64,000 nt of DNA, taken from Aphrocallistes beatrix. Taxonomy: Eukaryota > Porifera > Hexactinellida > Sceptrulophora > Aphrocallistidae. The notes below the pieces were generated by a model. That model saw only the letters and a program-made list of their open reading frames with translations. It made no database searches and was not told where the DNA came from. The first letter of the stretch is position 1; each line of letters starts with the position of its first letter. Location of the stretch: contig OY725488.1 in NCBI GenBank assembly GCA_963281255.1, positions 3,681,925-3,745,924 of the forward strand, given 5' to 3'. Positions 1-12,221 of this stretch are shown here, in pieces. Made by a program: the position numbers and the translations under genes.

Positions 1-396
1 GATAAATTGGATCGTATTGTTCTTAGCAATAATTAATAATATTGGTCATCGCATCAAAGCACTACTATGTCAGTTATTATTCAGTAGCTTCATGTTTACG
101 TAAGATGTTGAGTATAAGCTTACTACTACTATAGTATATATAGAATATCTCGCAAATTCTTGGAATATTTCAATTCTGATCATTTTTAGCTTCCACAATA
201 TTTTTCGACATTTTCTTTGAAGAGCAATTATTTTCAAGTTTCAACCCAGGTAAACCGTTAATTAGAATTGAAAATTATTAATTAATGTACTCCCCCAATA
301 ATCCACTACCGTGTATTTTTACGAACCCCGGTGATTATTTAAAACCTGCAATTATTAATTATTTAACACCATATAACACATGACATATTTATCTCA

Positions 397-3300
397 TTGG
401 CTGTTCTAAATCAAACAAATCTACTTACATACGTTTTGTATGCAGTAAGCTTACAAATATGTGTTACAAATACAATGTTTCCATATGATTCCAACCGGAG
501 TGTATTTAACCTGACAATTTTACGAGACCCGCCGATTGTTCATCGAGATTTTAGTCAATATGATATCTTAATGAAAAGTAATTGAGTGTTTGTTGACGGA
601 AGACTATTTATATATAATACATCTTATTTAGTAATATACAAGATTCAATCCATGGCTTCTCCTGATGAATTCACCCGTGCCCTTCTTCAGTTGGGATACA
701 GGGATTTCGGGACCGTGAAACTTGCTCTGGACAAAGGATGTAGGAGTAGTCCGAAGTCTATCTGGGGGAAATTATCAACTCTAATATTTGGGAAAAACAA
801 AGACTCAAAGCGCAATTCCCTCTCGATCAAATGGAGAATGAACCGAGCTAACTTTCAGCAGCTCGTTAAATCAGGACTTGAAAAAGTTACTCCCAGCAAC
901 AGTAGTAAGCCCATTACTAGCTATTCTGATATTCCCTGTTTGGCCATCGAACACATCTCTCCTAAATTAGAATCAGCTCCTTATTATAATGATAGTTTAG
1001 ATCTCAGTAGTAATAGGTTTCGTGAATTAGTTTTTAGTAGTAATAGGTTTCGTAAATTAGATTTTAGTATTAGTAGTTTATAGAGAGTAGTGTTTGATGA
1101 CCAATTTTTAGCATTGTTGGCATCTGGTTGTAGAGATCCTGGCCTCCATAGTATGAGGATTGCAATGGCTTCATCCCCTCCTCATTCAGGGACCACTGAT
1201 ACTCACCATTGGACCTACGCTAACTGCGATAATCTGTTATGGTTGAGTGCAGTCAATTTTTTGGCTTAGACTGCCCCTATATTAATGGCGAGTTTATTCT
1301 AGTGAATGATGAACTCTACGAAAGTTCCCATAAGTTTAGCGATCTTTTGTTCGAAAATTTTGAACATGTTAGTTTAGTTAAGGGAAATAATAGTCTACTA
1401 ACTGCCTGGGTATTGGTTGAAAAAATACGTTGTCAAGTGTTGGAACTTTTTGACAATCCTATATATTAATTCCTGTTGAAAAACTAGAATTGTTAGTTAA
1501 TTTTATCATGTCAGCACGAGATAATTTGTGCTTATTAACATCTTTTCATTTATCACTTACTGAACTGATTAAGTGTAATTCTTCTGTTTTCCAACCAACC
1601 TCGCTGCCTACTGATTTGAGTCCAGCTGCAGATATATTGGATATAACACCAGATATTAATGTTATATCCAATATATCTGCAGGTCCTGAATTGTTTGTAA
1701 CACTAGGAGATGATGCTGTCGTCAATGAAATTATTGTTGAAGACGAATTAATTTGCAATGAAAATCGAGGTGAATTTTTAATTGGCTTAGATGAATGGAA
1801 TAAGGTTTGCCATATTAAGGGCGATTCAGTCATATTTTCAAAAGACTGGACTAACTTGTTTAATTCCAAATTAGAAGGAATTGTTATATGCGTACTTAGT
1901 TTTAAATACAAAAGAATTAATAAGCTGAATAGTAGGAAAAATAATAACTGTTTTTTCAGAGCGAAAGCTGAATGTAAATTCAAAAACTGCCTCAAGTATA
2001 CTTTCACAATTAAAAAGGATACATTTGAGCTTAAACCTAATAACTATATAGTTGTAGAATATCTAGTTTCTGGTTCCTTATCTGAGGAGCATTCGGATGA
2101 CAAAATTGTTCATTCTCGAAATTTATCAAATACACTTAGGTTAGAAGTTGCAACACAATTGACAGAAAAATCCATAAGTAAATACTTTTACAATCAATTC
2201 GAATTAAGTAAGAATACTCAATTTGCCCTTAATAGCGGGAATTTTAATAAAATAAAAAGTGCATCTGTTCTTAGAAAAGCTAAATTTGATTTGTCTAGCT
2301 TACAAAGATATTCAAATGATAATTGGAGTGATTTGATTAATTTGCAGCAACACTATCAGGAAACTTTAGTTGGTTGCCATGTAAGGGGTTACATCCAGTA
2401 TTTGGGACATAATTCTTTCATTATTCATCTGTACACAGAAGAACAAATAAACTTTTTGAAAAGTTTTAAAAAAACAAGTATAATTCTCCATTTAGATGCT
2501 ACCGGGTCAATTGTTAGAAGGATTGAACCCTCTCAGAAAAAGGTATTTTACTACGCTTTAACTGTACAACACCCTACTTATACCACTAGCCCAGTCCCCC
2601 TAGCTGAGATGATCAGTTCATCTCATACTAGTGCTGAAATAAGCTATTTCTTGCATAAATGGTTCCTTGATGCCAAGAAAATTTTATGTGGAAATTTTAA
2701 TATAGGACAAATAGAAGTAGATTTTAGCTGGGCTTTAATTCGCAGTACTTGTAATGTTTTTCTCAATTGTAACATAGAAAGCTATCTTGATACTTGTTGG
2801 AATTGCTCAGGTTTAAACTCTTCTGTTAAAGATTTAAACGTTATTGTACATTTATGTTCTGCTCATCTAATGCACGGCATCGGATTTCACATAAATAAGA
2901 AATTTAAAATAAATAAAGATGTAAGGAGACTATTTCTACATGTAATAGGATTTATGGTGCGCTGTACTGAATTATCTAAAATAAATGATATATTTAATTC
3001 CTTATGTCGAGTATTTATGAGTAAATATCTTGATGAATCAGTTTTGTCTAATATTGATAAGTTAGAAACTTACATTAGTGAGGATTCCCAAATTTCACCT
3101 GATATAAGTAATAATTTAGAAACTGATATAACAGATACCAATTCAATAATAGATAAGGATGTTAAAACTTATAAAGAGAAGTCTCCATTTGGTAGACATT
3201 TCGTAAAAATAGCCAGAAATTGTCAAGATGATATCAAAAATACCATTTCCAATACTGCCGAAAAATTTGATTCAAATATTTGTTATCATCCTGATATCAT

Positions 3301-3860
3301 AGAATATTTATTAACTTTCTATTTGCCAATTTTACCATTATGGAGTGGAATTATATTAGGCCCCAAAAGTATTTCAGTTGGTAATAATTACTCACATTAT
3401 AGTAACGCAACAGTTGAAAACTGGATGCGTATTCTTAGGTTAGACATTTTAAGATCAAAAACAAATTTGAGGCCTGGGGATCTGATTAAAATATTGTATC
3501 CAAGTATTGAAAGTAGGATTTCAGCCTTTAACTTTGCTTTCCATCCTAGAGCAACTAAAGTATTTTAAAATCTTAAACGCCCAAGAGACGTTTCAGAAGA
3601 ACACTGTAGTGAAGAGTGGTCAAGGAAAAATAAACGTCATTGTGGTTATTTAAATTCAAAACAATTTAAATTCTCTCTAAAAAATAAAACTAAAAGAGAA
3701 AATACATATAAAAATAATATAGATAAAAAGAAAATATCTAAATTTATCCCAAAGAAGCGTGAAAAGTTGTCAAAGCTACGTAAGGATATTGAAGTAACTG
3801 ACACAAAAATAGCTTCCGTAATAACTGATGACGAAATAATTGAAATAGGAATTGAAGTGG
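397..3860 (+). pseudogene. Decayed DDE (MULE-like) transposase gene with start of an OTU-protease tail
   Basis: The main open stretch is 1490-3568 (692 codons). Open pieces at 397-585, 586-1083 and 1239-1469 look like its broken N-terminal part. In the main stretch, CFFRAKAECKFKNC (about residue 155) resembles a zinc-binding entry domain. HLDATGSIV (about 333) gives a first acidic residue, EVDFSWALI (about 407) a second, LCSAH (about 457) a Cys-x-x-His motif, and NATVENWM (about 640) a likely catalytic Glu. This order is that of MULE-like DDE transposases; the superfamily name is inferred. After one in-frame TAA the same frame continues to about 3860 with a basic linker whose motif SEEWSRKNKRHCG closely matches SEEWARKLKRHCG in the OTU gene at 40402-42235. 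The tail is cut off before the OTU catalytic core. Role inferred: transposition; this copy is dead. Confidence 0.7.
1626..1682. repeat. Perfect 22-bp inverted repeat inside the transposase frame
   Basis: Arms at 1626-1647 and 1661-1682 (CTGCAGATATATTGGATATA...) are exact reverse complements around a 13-bp loop. The segment is 57 bp, 19 codons, so it does not break the frame. It lies in a region without conserved motifs and may be a small foldback insertion. Confidence 0.85.
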
Positions 3861-6204
3861 TTCACTACCATTTTTGTCCCACTTTTTGAGTGGCGAAAAT
3901 TGACAAAATTTCCACTAAAAGTGGCATGATATTTTTTCAAATCGAGCAATACTGTTGAACACCTCCCGTTTATTTTTTCACATCGGTTCTTAATTATTTA
4001 ACCTTTTAATGACCTTATTCTACGATTTTCACAACTTTTATTCTCCAAATTTAGTTTTAAGTCATTTTCAATGGGAAGAATCCAACTTTTCGACACTACC
4101 CTAAACCGATGCACAAATATCTAATATAGGAACCACAATAATTGTCCTTTTAAAATAAAGCAATATATAAATTGGAAGCTGATCCCTTAAGGAATACAAT
4201 GGACAAATTGAAAATATCCTATTTTCACTCTCATTTGAGATACAGATTTGGGACGAGAACTTTTGGAATGCCCTATGTAAATAGATCAACGCATTATTAA
4301 TTTTAAGAGATACCATTTTGTTGTTAAATATTGTTTTTATTTCCAAACATTAAAACCGTCTTATCACACAATCATTCAATTATCACTATTCTTTTGATGG
4401 TTTTAGATTTGGATATGATGACAAGATGACTCCTCGACTTATTTTCTGTTTATACATTCCAGAAATGATTGACGCATTTCACAACGAAGATGATTACTAC
4501 CTTCTTGTTCTGAGAATTCGTATCTGTATTAACCCTTGAAAGCATTTGGGATTTTTCTATTTATAGTAGTAACCCCAAACTTGTATGGCTTCCCCATTGA
4601 AAATGGCTTAAACCGGAAATGACGCAACACATTCCTGTGGCAAGCGTGGGTTAATGCAATCCAACTTTTATTTCAAGCTGACCGATGCGACGTTAACATT
4701 TACTTCTGATTATTCATTTATTGATTTGTTTGAACAGTTTGCTCATGCTTGTTTACATGTTCTAATATTGTTTTTATGCATAATAAAAATTGAGATTATA
4801 CATACTGTGTCAATTTAAATACGTTACTCAATTAATCTGGACAACTTGGTTCCGGAAATTTTGTCCCGATTAAGCAGGGATTCCAATTAACCGTTGAAAT
4901 TTAGTTTTGGCTTATAAGTATGGGGACCATTCCGTTCCAGGAGACTTGTCCCAATAATCGGTTGTCCTGATTGACCGATTTCCTCCAATTGAGCATATTC
5001 ACTAACATTTCAAATGTTCATAATTCTTTTAAAAATCAATATTTTGAGACAATATTTGAAATATAAAATAGATCGAAACGTAAATAAATGTGTTCCAAAG
5101 GAAATATTTCTAGCATCAATATTTCAAGAGTTTGATGGAAAAACTGGGGCAAATTATTTCTATGTGATTTATATTGCAAAAATTCAGACGTTAATAATTT
5201 TCTCAAAAGTTAATATTTTTGTTTGAAAATTAAAATGCGGAATACCCATTTTGAGAAATAAGTGTCATCCAAAGGAAAAACTATTTCTTCCAATTACTTT
5301 CAGAGATATTCACAAAAAACTGAGACAAGAATTCACTTTCAAAATGCTAAGTCACCTTAGGAAATTTGACACATTTGAGGCGTTTTATGAAATACCCAAA
5401 TGCTCTTCTTTACACTGGTATAATTATTTTTAACATAGAACGCATACTTTTTGAGTTATTTGCGTTTTAGTGAGGATTTTGAATCCGTCGCTGAATCCGT
5501 CGCTAAGATAACACTCGTGCATTTTGGTCTCATTTTAAAAATCAACCCATAACTTGAAATCCGTTGAATTTGAATTGTCTATTCATATCAAAAGGTTCAC
5601 ATTTGAATACCTAGTTGTACAATATGGCCTAAACTGACAAAATATATTTACCATAGCAACGTAGGAATGTAGCACCATTCCATTGAAAAAAATTAAATTT
5701 TCAAATCAATTAGTACTAATCTCGGTTTTGCACATAAATCATACCTTAATAATATTTAGAAGTAGGATCCATACATGATTTTGTAAGATATTTCACAAAA
5801 TTTACAATTAAATTTGTTAGATGTTGTATTAGTTTTTTGGAATTTATTTGTAAAAATATACATCATTATGCATACTTGTCAACATTATCAGATTTTTATC
5901 ACTTTATATGATCTATTTCTATTTTTCGGCAATTTTTATATTTTATAGTAATCAAAACAATGCAAAAATAAAAATATAAGTATGGTACTTGTAAAAAAGG
6001 AAAATAGAATTAAAATATAGCCTGTTGTAGGTGTTAAATAAATAATTGAATACTATTTTGAGAAATACCAATAATGATCAATTTTAAACACAATGAATAT
6101 GCCCATGCAATATAATAATGGAGTATAATTTATATACTAATCGAAAGTTAATTTGTGTAAACGAGTATAAAAATACAAAAAGATAGAATTACATCAGTGA
6201 TTAC
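3861..6204. other. Intronic DNA downstream of the second PKC exon
   Basis: No exon or protein motif was found on either strand; the short open frames near 4.1, 5.0 and 5.3 kb are AT-rich and featureless. 4828-4990 is a degraded pogo-like short element with iterated motifs of the type TTGTCCCGATTAA, related to 22491-22661. 4530-4650 resembles, in inverse orientation, 13970-14100. About 5490-5790 is a fragment of the CATAGCC foldback family. The next PKC exon was not found here and may lie outside the window. Confidence 0.5.
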
Positions 6205-6432
6205 CTCTTTACTAAATCCCCACATGAGTTCGTGACATAGAGAACAGTAGGCTGGTTGACGAAATATCTTTTTGAAAAATTGATGACACTGGACTTCATT
6301 TACATTGCCAAATTTAATGGCACCTCTTCTACCACGAAGAGCAGTAGCATTCTTAGGAAGATCCTCAGTAAATGGAATTGGATTCGACTCAGAAAAAACA
6401 TCTTCATCACCTTTATCACCATAAACTTTAAC
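6205..6432 (-). CDS. PRKCD: Novel PKC (delta/theta type), exon with pseudosubstrate and first half of C1A
   Basis: This exon is 228 bp, exactly 76 codons, bounded on the minus strand by an acceptor TTCAATTAG (6433 upward) and a donor GTAATC (6204 downward), phase 0 at both ends. Residues 35-40, RRGAIK, match the autoinhibitory pseudosubstrate of PKC delta. Residues 50-66 read H-x12-C-x2-C (HQFF...AYCSLC), the first zinc ligands of a C1 domain, followed by WGFSKE where vertebrate PKC delta has WGLNKQ before its next exon. The C1A domain binds diacylglycerol or phorbol ester at membranes; the other half must lie in a further exon that I could not find. The encoded protein is a diacylglycerol-responsive, calcium-independent Ser/Thr kinase. 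The exon was too short to show as a long frame and was found by reading the minus strand. Confidence 0.88.
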
Positions 6433-7290
6433 CTAATTGAAGAAAATTGTCAATATCCAACCCTCAGATTATCCATGCAAGTATTTTAAACAAAATAATA
6501 TCAATATGATTATCTGCACTATTAGCATTCGATATATTTTGTACTATTTAAAATGTGGATTAATTACAATTTTGATTTTAAATACGAGCGACACAAATAC
6601 ATTTATTGTTGTGTCACTTTTCATTTAATTTAGATACTTAAGTGTAGTTGTATAGTTTTTGAGTTATTGATGCCTGACTATTTCACAAGTGTAGATAATG
6701 AAATCAAAGTCAAATATTATTGCAGTTTACCTAGTGCATAATCCTTGATGATAAACCCATTATAGACATGATATTTCTATAAACCATTTGTTGGTGGATG
6801 AATATCTCTGTCAAGTATTTACTAACCATGAAATTATCCATAGAAATAAAGTTCAAGGGGACATATTTCTGGTCTCACAGTTGAAGGTTATGAAGTTAAA
6901 GTGCAGAGAGGCTAGATAATTGATCTTAATTGTTATTTATGCTATCAAAATTAAAACTTTTCACATTTTGCCATACACATCACCATTAATAAATTTCAGA
7001 TTAGTGAGGATCCTGCTATTCAGAATTACAATCACTATTTTAGAACGAAAACCCATAATTTTCACTACGGATTTACAACCAATATTCCAAACAATTAGTA
7101 TACTATGTACGCGCACATGCGTAAATATTCTCTATTGAATTGTTGAAATGTAAACAATCACATGAAGAGAGTCCATATAGTAGCTGAGGTACAGGTAATA
7201 ACCAGGTAATAACTTAACAAACAACATTACAAAATGATCAACTTATAAAGGAATGCAAAGCCCATTGAAATGGTTTCAAATAGTTAGAAA
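6433..7290. other. PKC intron sequence, nothing recognised
   Basis: AT-rich DNA with two short open frames (6437-6628, 6920-7138) that show no motif and overlap the intron side of the PKC exon. No terminal repeats were seen. Confidence 0.4.
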
Positions 7291-7292
7291 GA

Positions 7293-7845
7293 GTCGCTGG
7301 AATAAGACCTAATTCGAAGTCGGAATAAGACCAAAAACGTGCGAAGTAGGAATAAGATCTAAAATATGTTCGCAGTAGGAATAAGATCTAAAACGTGCGA
7401 AGTAGGAAAAAGACTTAAAATTTGCGAAATGGGAATAAGACCAAAACGTGCGAAGTAAGAATAAGATCTAAAACGTGCGAAGGAGGAATAAGAACTAAAA
7501 TATTTCCGAAGTAGGAATAAGACCTGAAAACTGCTAAGTAGGATTAAGACCTAAAATGCCAAACAGTACCCCCCTTACGAATAGAAATGCCACTTTACAC
7601 TCAATTGAACACTATTTCAAACCTAAATGCTCACTATCTCTCTCCCTCCAATTTTAGGTCATATTCCTACTTCACACTTTTTAGGTCTTATTCCTACTTC
7701 GAATGGTTTAGGTCTTATCCCTAATTCGAAAATATTTTAATGTCTTATTCCTAATTCACACGTTTTAGGTCTTATTTCTACATAGTATGTTTTTGGTCTT
7801 ATTCCAACATCAATTTAGGTGTAATTCCGATTCCCCATAGAAACA
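7293..7845. repeat. Foldback of opposed 27-bp iterons
   Basis: 7296-7560 holds about ten diverged copies of a 26-29 bp unit, GGAATAAGACCTAAAACGTG followed by CGAAGTA. 7640-7845 holds about seven copies in inverted orientation (TTTTAGGTCTTATTCCTACT...). The two arrays face each other across an 80-bp unique spacer. The layout suggests a non-autonomous foldback element. A 19-bp stretch of one unit recurs inside the PKC C2 exon. Confidence 0.8.
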
Positions 7846-7895
7846 GCCTAATTTGAATTCATAAAGTAATTAAATAAATTTTCAAATCAAGTTAA

Positions 7896-10676
7896 GGATA
7901 CCGCCCTCGAAAAACCATATGATTTGGCTTACAGCATAGGATAAAAGTAGAGCTATAAGAGATGTTAAGCGTGGGCAGGTATCTCCGTCAAGAAATATTC
8001 GCACATCCCAAACCGTTTTTCATTCTCCTTTCTAGTTTTTGAGATACAGTGTCTCAAAGTCTGTTTTTTTCGTTTATCGCTAGCACATTTTAATGGTAGA
8101 AATCCGGTCACTCAAGTAATTGTTTAGGACATACCAAGGAAACAAATGCTTCTAAAATCAAAAAATAGATAGTATATCATATTTGCCACTTCATAGGACC
8201 AAAAGAAAGTTAAAATGACAAAAATTGCAAATTTTATCAGTATACGAAAAAAAAGGAGAAAAATGTCTGTTTTTTGGGAAATCAGGAATCACCAAGTTAT
8301 AAGAAATCGAAAATAATGTGGTCCTACGTCCATCGCTTAATGATATGGAATAACTCTTGAAAATTTCAAACCTCTATCTCAAACCAATTTTGAGATAAAA
8401 TCTGGAAAGACGGTCAGTTTTGAAATTTTAAAGTCCCGAGATATAGAGATTTTAAGTTTGGATGTTAAGAAGAATGTAAAATGAGTTATTAAAAATGAAC
8501 AAAAGCATTCACAGACATTATTCACATTTACACTGCTGATTTAGGTATATTTGAACCAAATATTTACATAAAATAGCAAGAGTACCCTGAAAATCCACAA
8601 ATTTACTTGAGCCCCCTAACCCCTAATATTTTGAGATAAATGTTAATAATAATTCATATTCCTAGCACTACGAAGTATAATCTATCAGTTTAGAATGAAT
8701 AAAGAGCTTCCAAAAAGTATATTAGGAAGTTAGAGCGAAAGTCTATGACTTATAGTTTCCAAGTTAGGATTTTCAAAAATGCTACGTCATCATACGCTAA
8801 AAATCTAAAACTTACATTCCATAGGATGTAGTGTAATTATTATCAATGAATCATAAATGTACCCTCATAAAAAGTATATTAGGAAGTGAGAACTAAGAAT
8901 TTGGGCATATAATTACAACGATAGAGAGATATCTCTTTTTGGACCCTAAATGGGGGTTTTTGAACGAAAATAATTATCAAAAGTTTCCAATTTTTCTGGA
9001 CACATTATTAGCGACAATTGTATTCAATATTTGCATAATAGCCACATTTGGATACATGTTTAATGATTAGATTCGGCATTTTCTAATTTATTGAAAGTTC
9101 TCCATAGAATTAGTATTACAATTAAATCAATGATAAGTCGATAAATATTTATTTTTTGACAAAGGATTGTTTGAGGAACCTATATACTTTCGCATATATC
9201 CTTTTATTTAAGATTATAATATATTATATATCTCCAATAGATTTTAAGGTATGACATCGGCCTCTTTCGGGAACATAGAGAGATATTATTCCCGAACTTG
9301 ACCTATAATATGTAAAATATCACGAACAAATGGTCGGATCCGAACAAATTTTTTTCTTGAAATGATCAGAATTTTATTTCTGATCCAGTGATCGCTAAAT
9401 ATCTGATATCAAACAGGCGATTTCCCGAGCATTATATAAATGAACTCCCTTATAGAGCTATTTTGTTTGGATTTTATTTGGCCATTCTAAAAATTATCAA
9501 ATAAGTTAAAAACTAATTGGTGAATGCGTCAAAAACCTCCACTAATTTTTAGTAACGCTAAACTTTAGGAGGTTAACTCATAAAAATCAAAATAAATATC
9601 GTCCAACTAGCACTATCTAGTGGTGCGGCATAGCAAACAATTGTGCATTTTGTGATAAAAGCACCAAAATTGGTACACATGTAGTACATTGAAATACTAT
9701 GAACATTTTTGGATATTGGACCACATGAAACGATGTCAGCAATGACAGCTGGCCCCAAATTATCACGTCCAATAGTATTGCCGGAATTGTCCTCTATCAT
9801 TAACTTCTTTTAATCACACCAGATCATATTTTGATTGTTAAATTCGTGTCCAGCACAAAATTTCCAGCAATTTGATATATGTATATATTGACCATATTTG
9901 GAGAATCTTTTAGGTTGCCCGTTCCTAGCAACGGCCTGGAATGTTGAAAAATTCCTAATTAAATTTTTGAGGAACCATATCGAGTGACCCCTTGTTCTTC
10001 TCGGCTAGGTTCAGCGAGTACGAATATGCTAATTAGAACGCTCTGATATATCATATATAGAATATATAAATGTTTTAGCACATTCAACAATACCTTCCAC
10101 TATGGCATACCACAAAACTTTCATATACTCCACATATGACATATCAGAGCATTCTAATTAGCATATTCGTACTCGCTGAACCTAGCCGAGAAGAACAAGG
10201 GGTCACTCGATATGGTTCCTCCAAAATTTGGAGATCGGAATTTTTCAACATTCCTGGCCATTGCTAGGGACAGACAACCAAAAAAATTCCTCAAATATGG
10301 TCAATATATATATCAAATTGCTGAAAATTTCGTGCTGGACACGAATTTAACAATTAAAATATGATCTGTTGTGATTAAAAGAAGTTATTGATAGGGGACC
10401 ATTCTAGCAATACTATCGGACGTGGTAATTTGGGGCCAGCTGTCATGCCTGAAATAGGCATCGTTTCAGGTGGCCCAATATCCAAAAATGTTCATAGTAT
10501 ATCAAAGTACATGTGTACCAATTTTGGTGTTTTTATCACAAAATGCACAATTGTTATAAATTTCATGCTATGCCGCACCACTAATCAGATGGTAGACCGC
10601 TCAGACTCAGTAATACAATGAAATTAACAATAAAAACTTTTTTTTACGCAGTCAAAGTTTTTCGAGGGCGGTATCC
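7896..10676. mobile_element. Family B TTAA element, copy B1 (with nested foldback)
   Basis: Ends are GGATACCGCCCTCGAAAAAC and its inverse GTTTTTCGAGGGCGGTATCC, flanked by TTAA at 7892-7895 and 10677-10680. The body has no coding capacity. One arm starts CATATGATTTGGCTTACAGC and the other ends in the CCTGGCG/AAATTAGC-type arm, recognisable in all copies. A 966-bp foldback is nested at 9618-10583. TTAA duplication is typical of the piggyBac and Kolobok superfamilies; without a transposase I cannot choose. Confidence 0.85.
9618..10583. mobile_element. 966-bp foldback element with 3-bp ATC target duplication
   Basis: Terminal repeats TAGTGGTGCGGCATAG are perfect at both ends, and ATC flanks the element at 9615-9617 and 10584-10586. 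Other B copies show the uninterrupted target (TATCAGATGG). The two halves are inverted copies over about 400-450 bp with a loop near 10030-10140. Mirror-image open frames at 9573-9800 (minus) and 10388-10621 (plus) are products of this symmetry. The arms carry a module shared with family A (CAGCAATTTGATATAT and CCTAGCAACGGCC). A 3-bp duplication fits PIF/Harbinger-type integration, by inference. Confidence 0.85.
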
Positions 10677-10683
10677 TTAATTA

Positions 10684-11133
10684 GTAGTGAAGTAGGTCTT
10701 TTCTCAGTAAATTTAATTTTGAACAGAACCCCATTAAGAATATCCCAATTAAGTGAAACAATTTGAACGTATTGTTTGGGTATAACCCTACGGATTGTTT
10801 TCACAATACTGTGTCATCTGAGTAACTAGTAAGTATATATTTCAATTCATAATTCTGATTTACTTGATAAGTTACAAGTAAATAAATATGTACAATGTCG
10901 GAGTAGAGAACCCGAGAAGAAAAGTCTGGTATGCTTTTTGTGACTCTAGACAATATTAAATATTGATTATTCGATTCCCTTTGTAAGAAATTTTCTCAAA
11001 TAATAAAAGAAATATGAGTAAATTAATTGAATTCAAATAAACATATTTCTTCTAACATTTGAGAAAAATTCTTACAAAGGAATTGAGTAACCAATCTTTA
11101 TTATTATATTACCTTTGGTATGCGTAGAAATTG
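10684..11133. other. Unique sequence with a short hairpin element
   Basis: 10965-11105 holds an inverted pair around TTTGTAAGAAATTTTCTCAA and its complement TTGAGAAAAATTCTTACAAA, spaced by about 60 bp, probably a small non-autonomous element. No gene seen in the rest. Confidence 0.5.
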
Positions 11134-11140
11134 GTTAATA

Positions 11141-11963
11141 CATAGCCTACTGTATATAAGGCCTCACAGTAACTTGCGGATTTGGGACTAGGGATGCGGA
11201 GGAAGACCGTTGAACTAATACATGAGCTGCCTTAGATCATTTACAAAGCACAATAGAGCTTAGGAATGTATTATCAGCATATATAAATATGGTGTCAAAG
11301 TACCCATATCCGTTGTAAAAAAATTGATTAGTCACCATATGGTTGCGCAATAGGTTATATTTGACAAATTTGGTGATTTTCAGAAGCCGTTTAGGGGCAC
11401 TTCTAAGTGTTTTTATAGTAAAATTTTTCGCATAGAACTGAGATGTGAATGGGTTAAACGAAAAATTTGGAAGTTTCTCATGTAATGTTGGTACATTTCA
11501 GTGTTGCTATGGAAACGTGTTTTGGTCAGTTGGCGTTATATCTTGAAAACTGCAAAGGCTACACATTCAAATGTAATTCCATCTGATAGCGAATATACTA
11601 CTTCCTATTAAGTGATAAATTAATTTCGACCTCTAAATTCAATAGTTTATGAGATATTCGACAAATTATCAAATGTGACCAATATGGTACATGCCCCTAA
11701 ACGGCCCCTAAACGGCCTCTGAAAATCACCAAATTTGTCACAAATATAACCTATTGCGCAACCATATGGTGACTAATCAACTTTTTAACAACTGATATGG
11801 ATACTTTGACACCATATTTATATATGCTGATAATACATTCCTAAGCTCTATTGTGCTTTATAAATGATCTAAGGCAGCTCATGTATTAGTTCAACGGTCT
11901 TCGTTCGCATCCCTAGTCCCAAATCTGCAAGTTACTGTGAGGCCTTATATACAGTAGGCTATG
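11141..11963. mobile_element. CATAGCC foldback element (family D), complete copy
   Basis: Ends CATAGCCTACTGTATATAAG and inverse; target duplication GTTAATA at 11134-11140 and 11964-11970. The terminal inverted repeats are about 250 bp or more and include GCCTCACAGTAACTTGC and GGTGTCAAAGTACCCATAT. No coding capacity. A second complete copy (46614-53297) is heavily invaded but also has a 7-bp duplication. Confidence 0.85.
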
Positions 11964-12221
11964 GTTAATATAAAATTATATCTCCTTACAGATTTTTGCG
12001 AAGTATTTACTATTTATCCTGATTGGAAAAGTAAACATATAGAAACATCTATGAGAAGTATTTTATGTAGAGGACATTTAAATATTGACGAAATTATATT
12101 TGTGATAAATTATTAAGCATTATTATCACACATAAAATATTGGACGTTGGTCTCGTGATGACATTGGTTCTAAAGACACAAACTGGTGGATAAATTATTC
12201 AAAATCAAAAATATGGAACAC

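Noticed and set aside
1546-2007. 153-codon minus-strand frame
   Set aside because: Antisense shadow of the transposase gene, which has recognisable motifs on the plus strand.
5014-5433. Two plus-strand frames of 60-70 codons in the PKC intron
   Set aside because: AT-rich, no motif, no splice context and opposite to the host gene.
7320-7560. CRISPR-like array of 27-bp repeats
   Set aside because: Units are contiguous and diverged with no spacers of constant length, an inverted array follows, and the genome is eukaryotic.
9573-10621. Pair of similar small proteins on opposite strands
   Set aside because: They are the two arms of one inverted repeat; no conserved domain and no start context.
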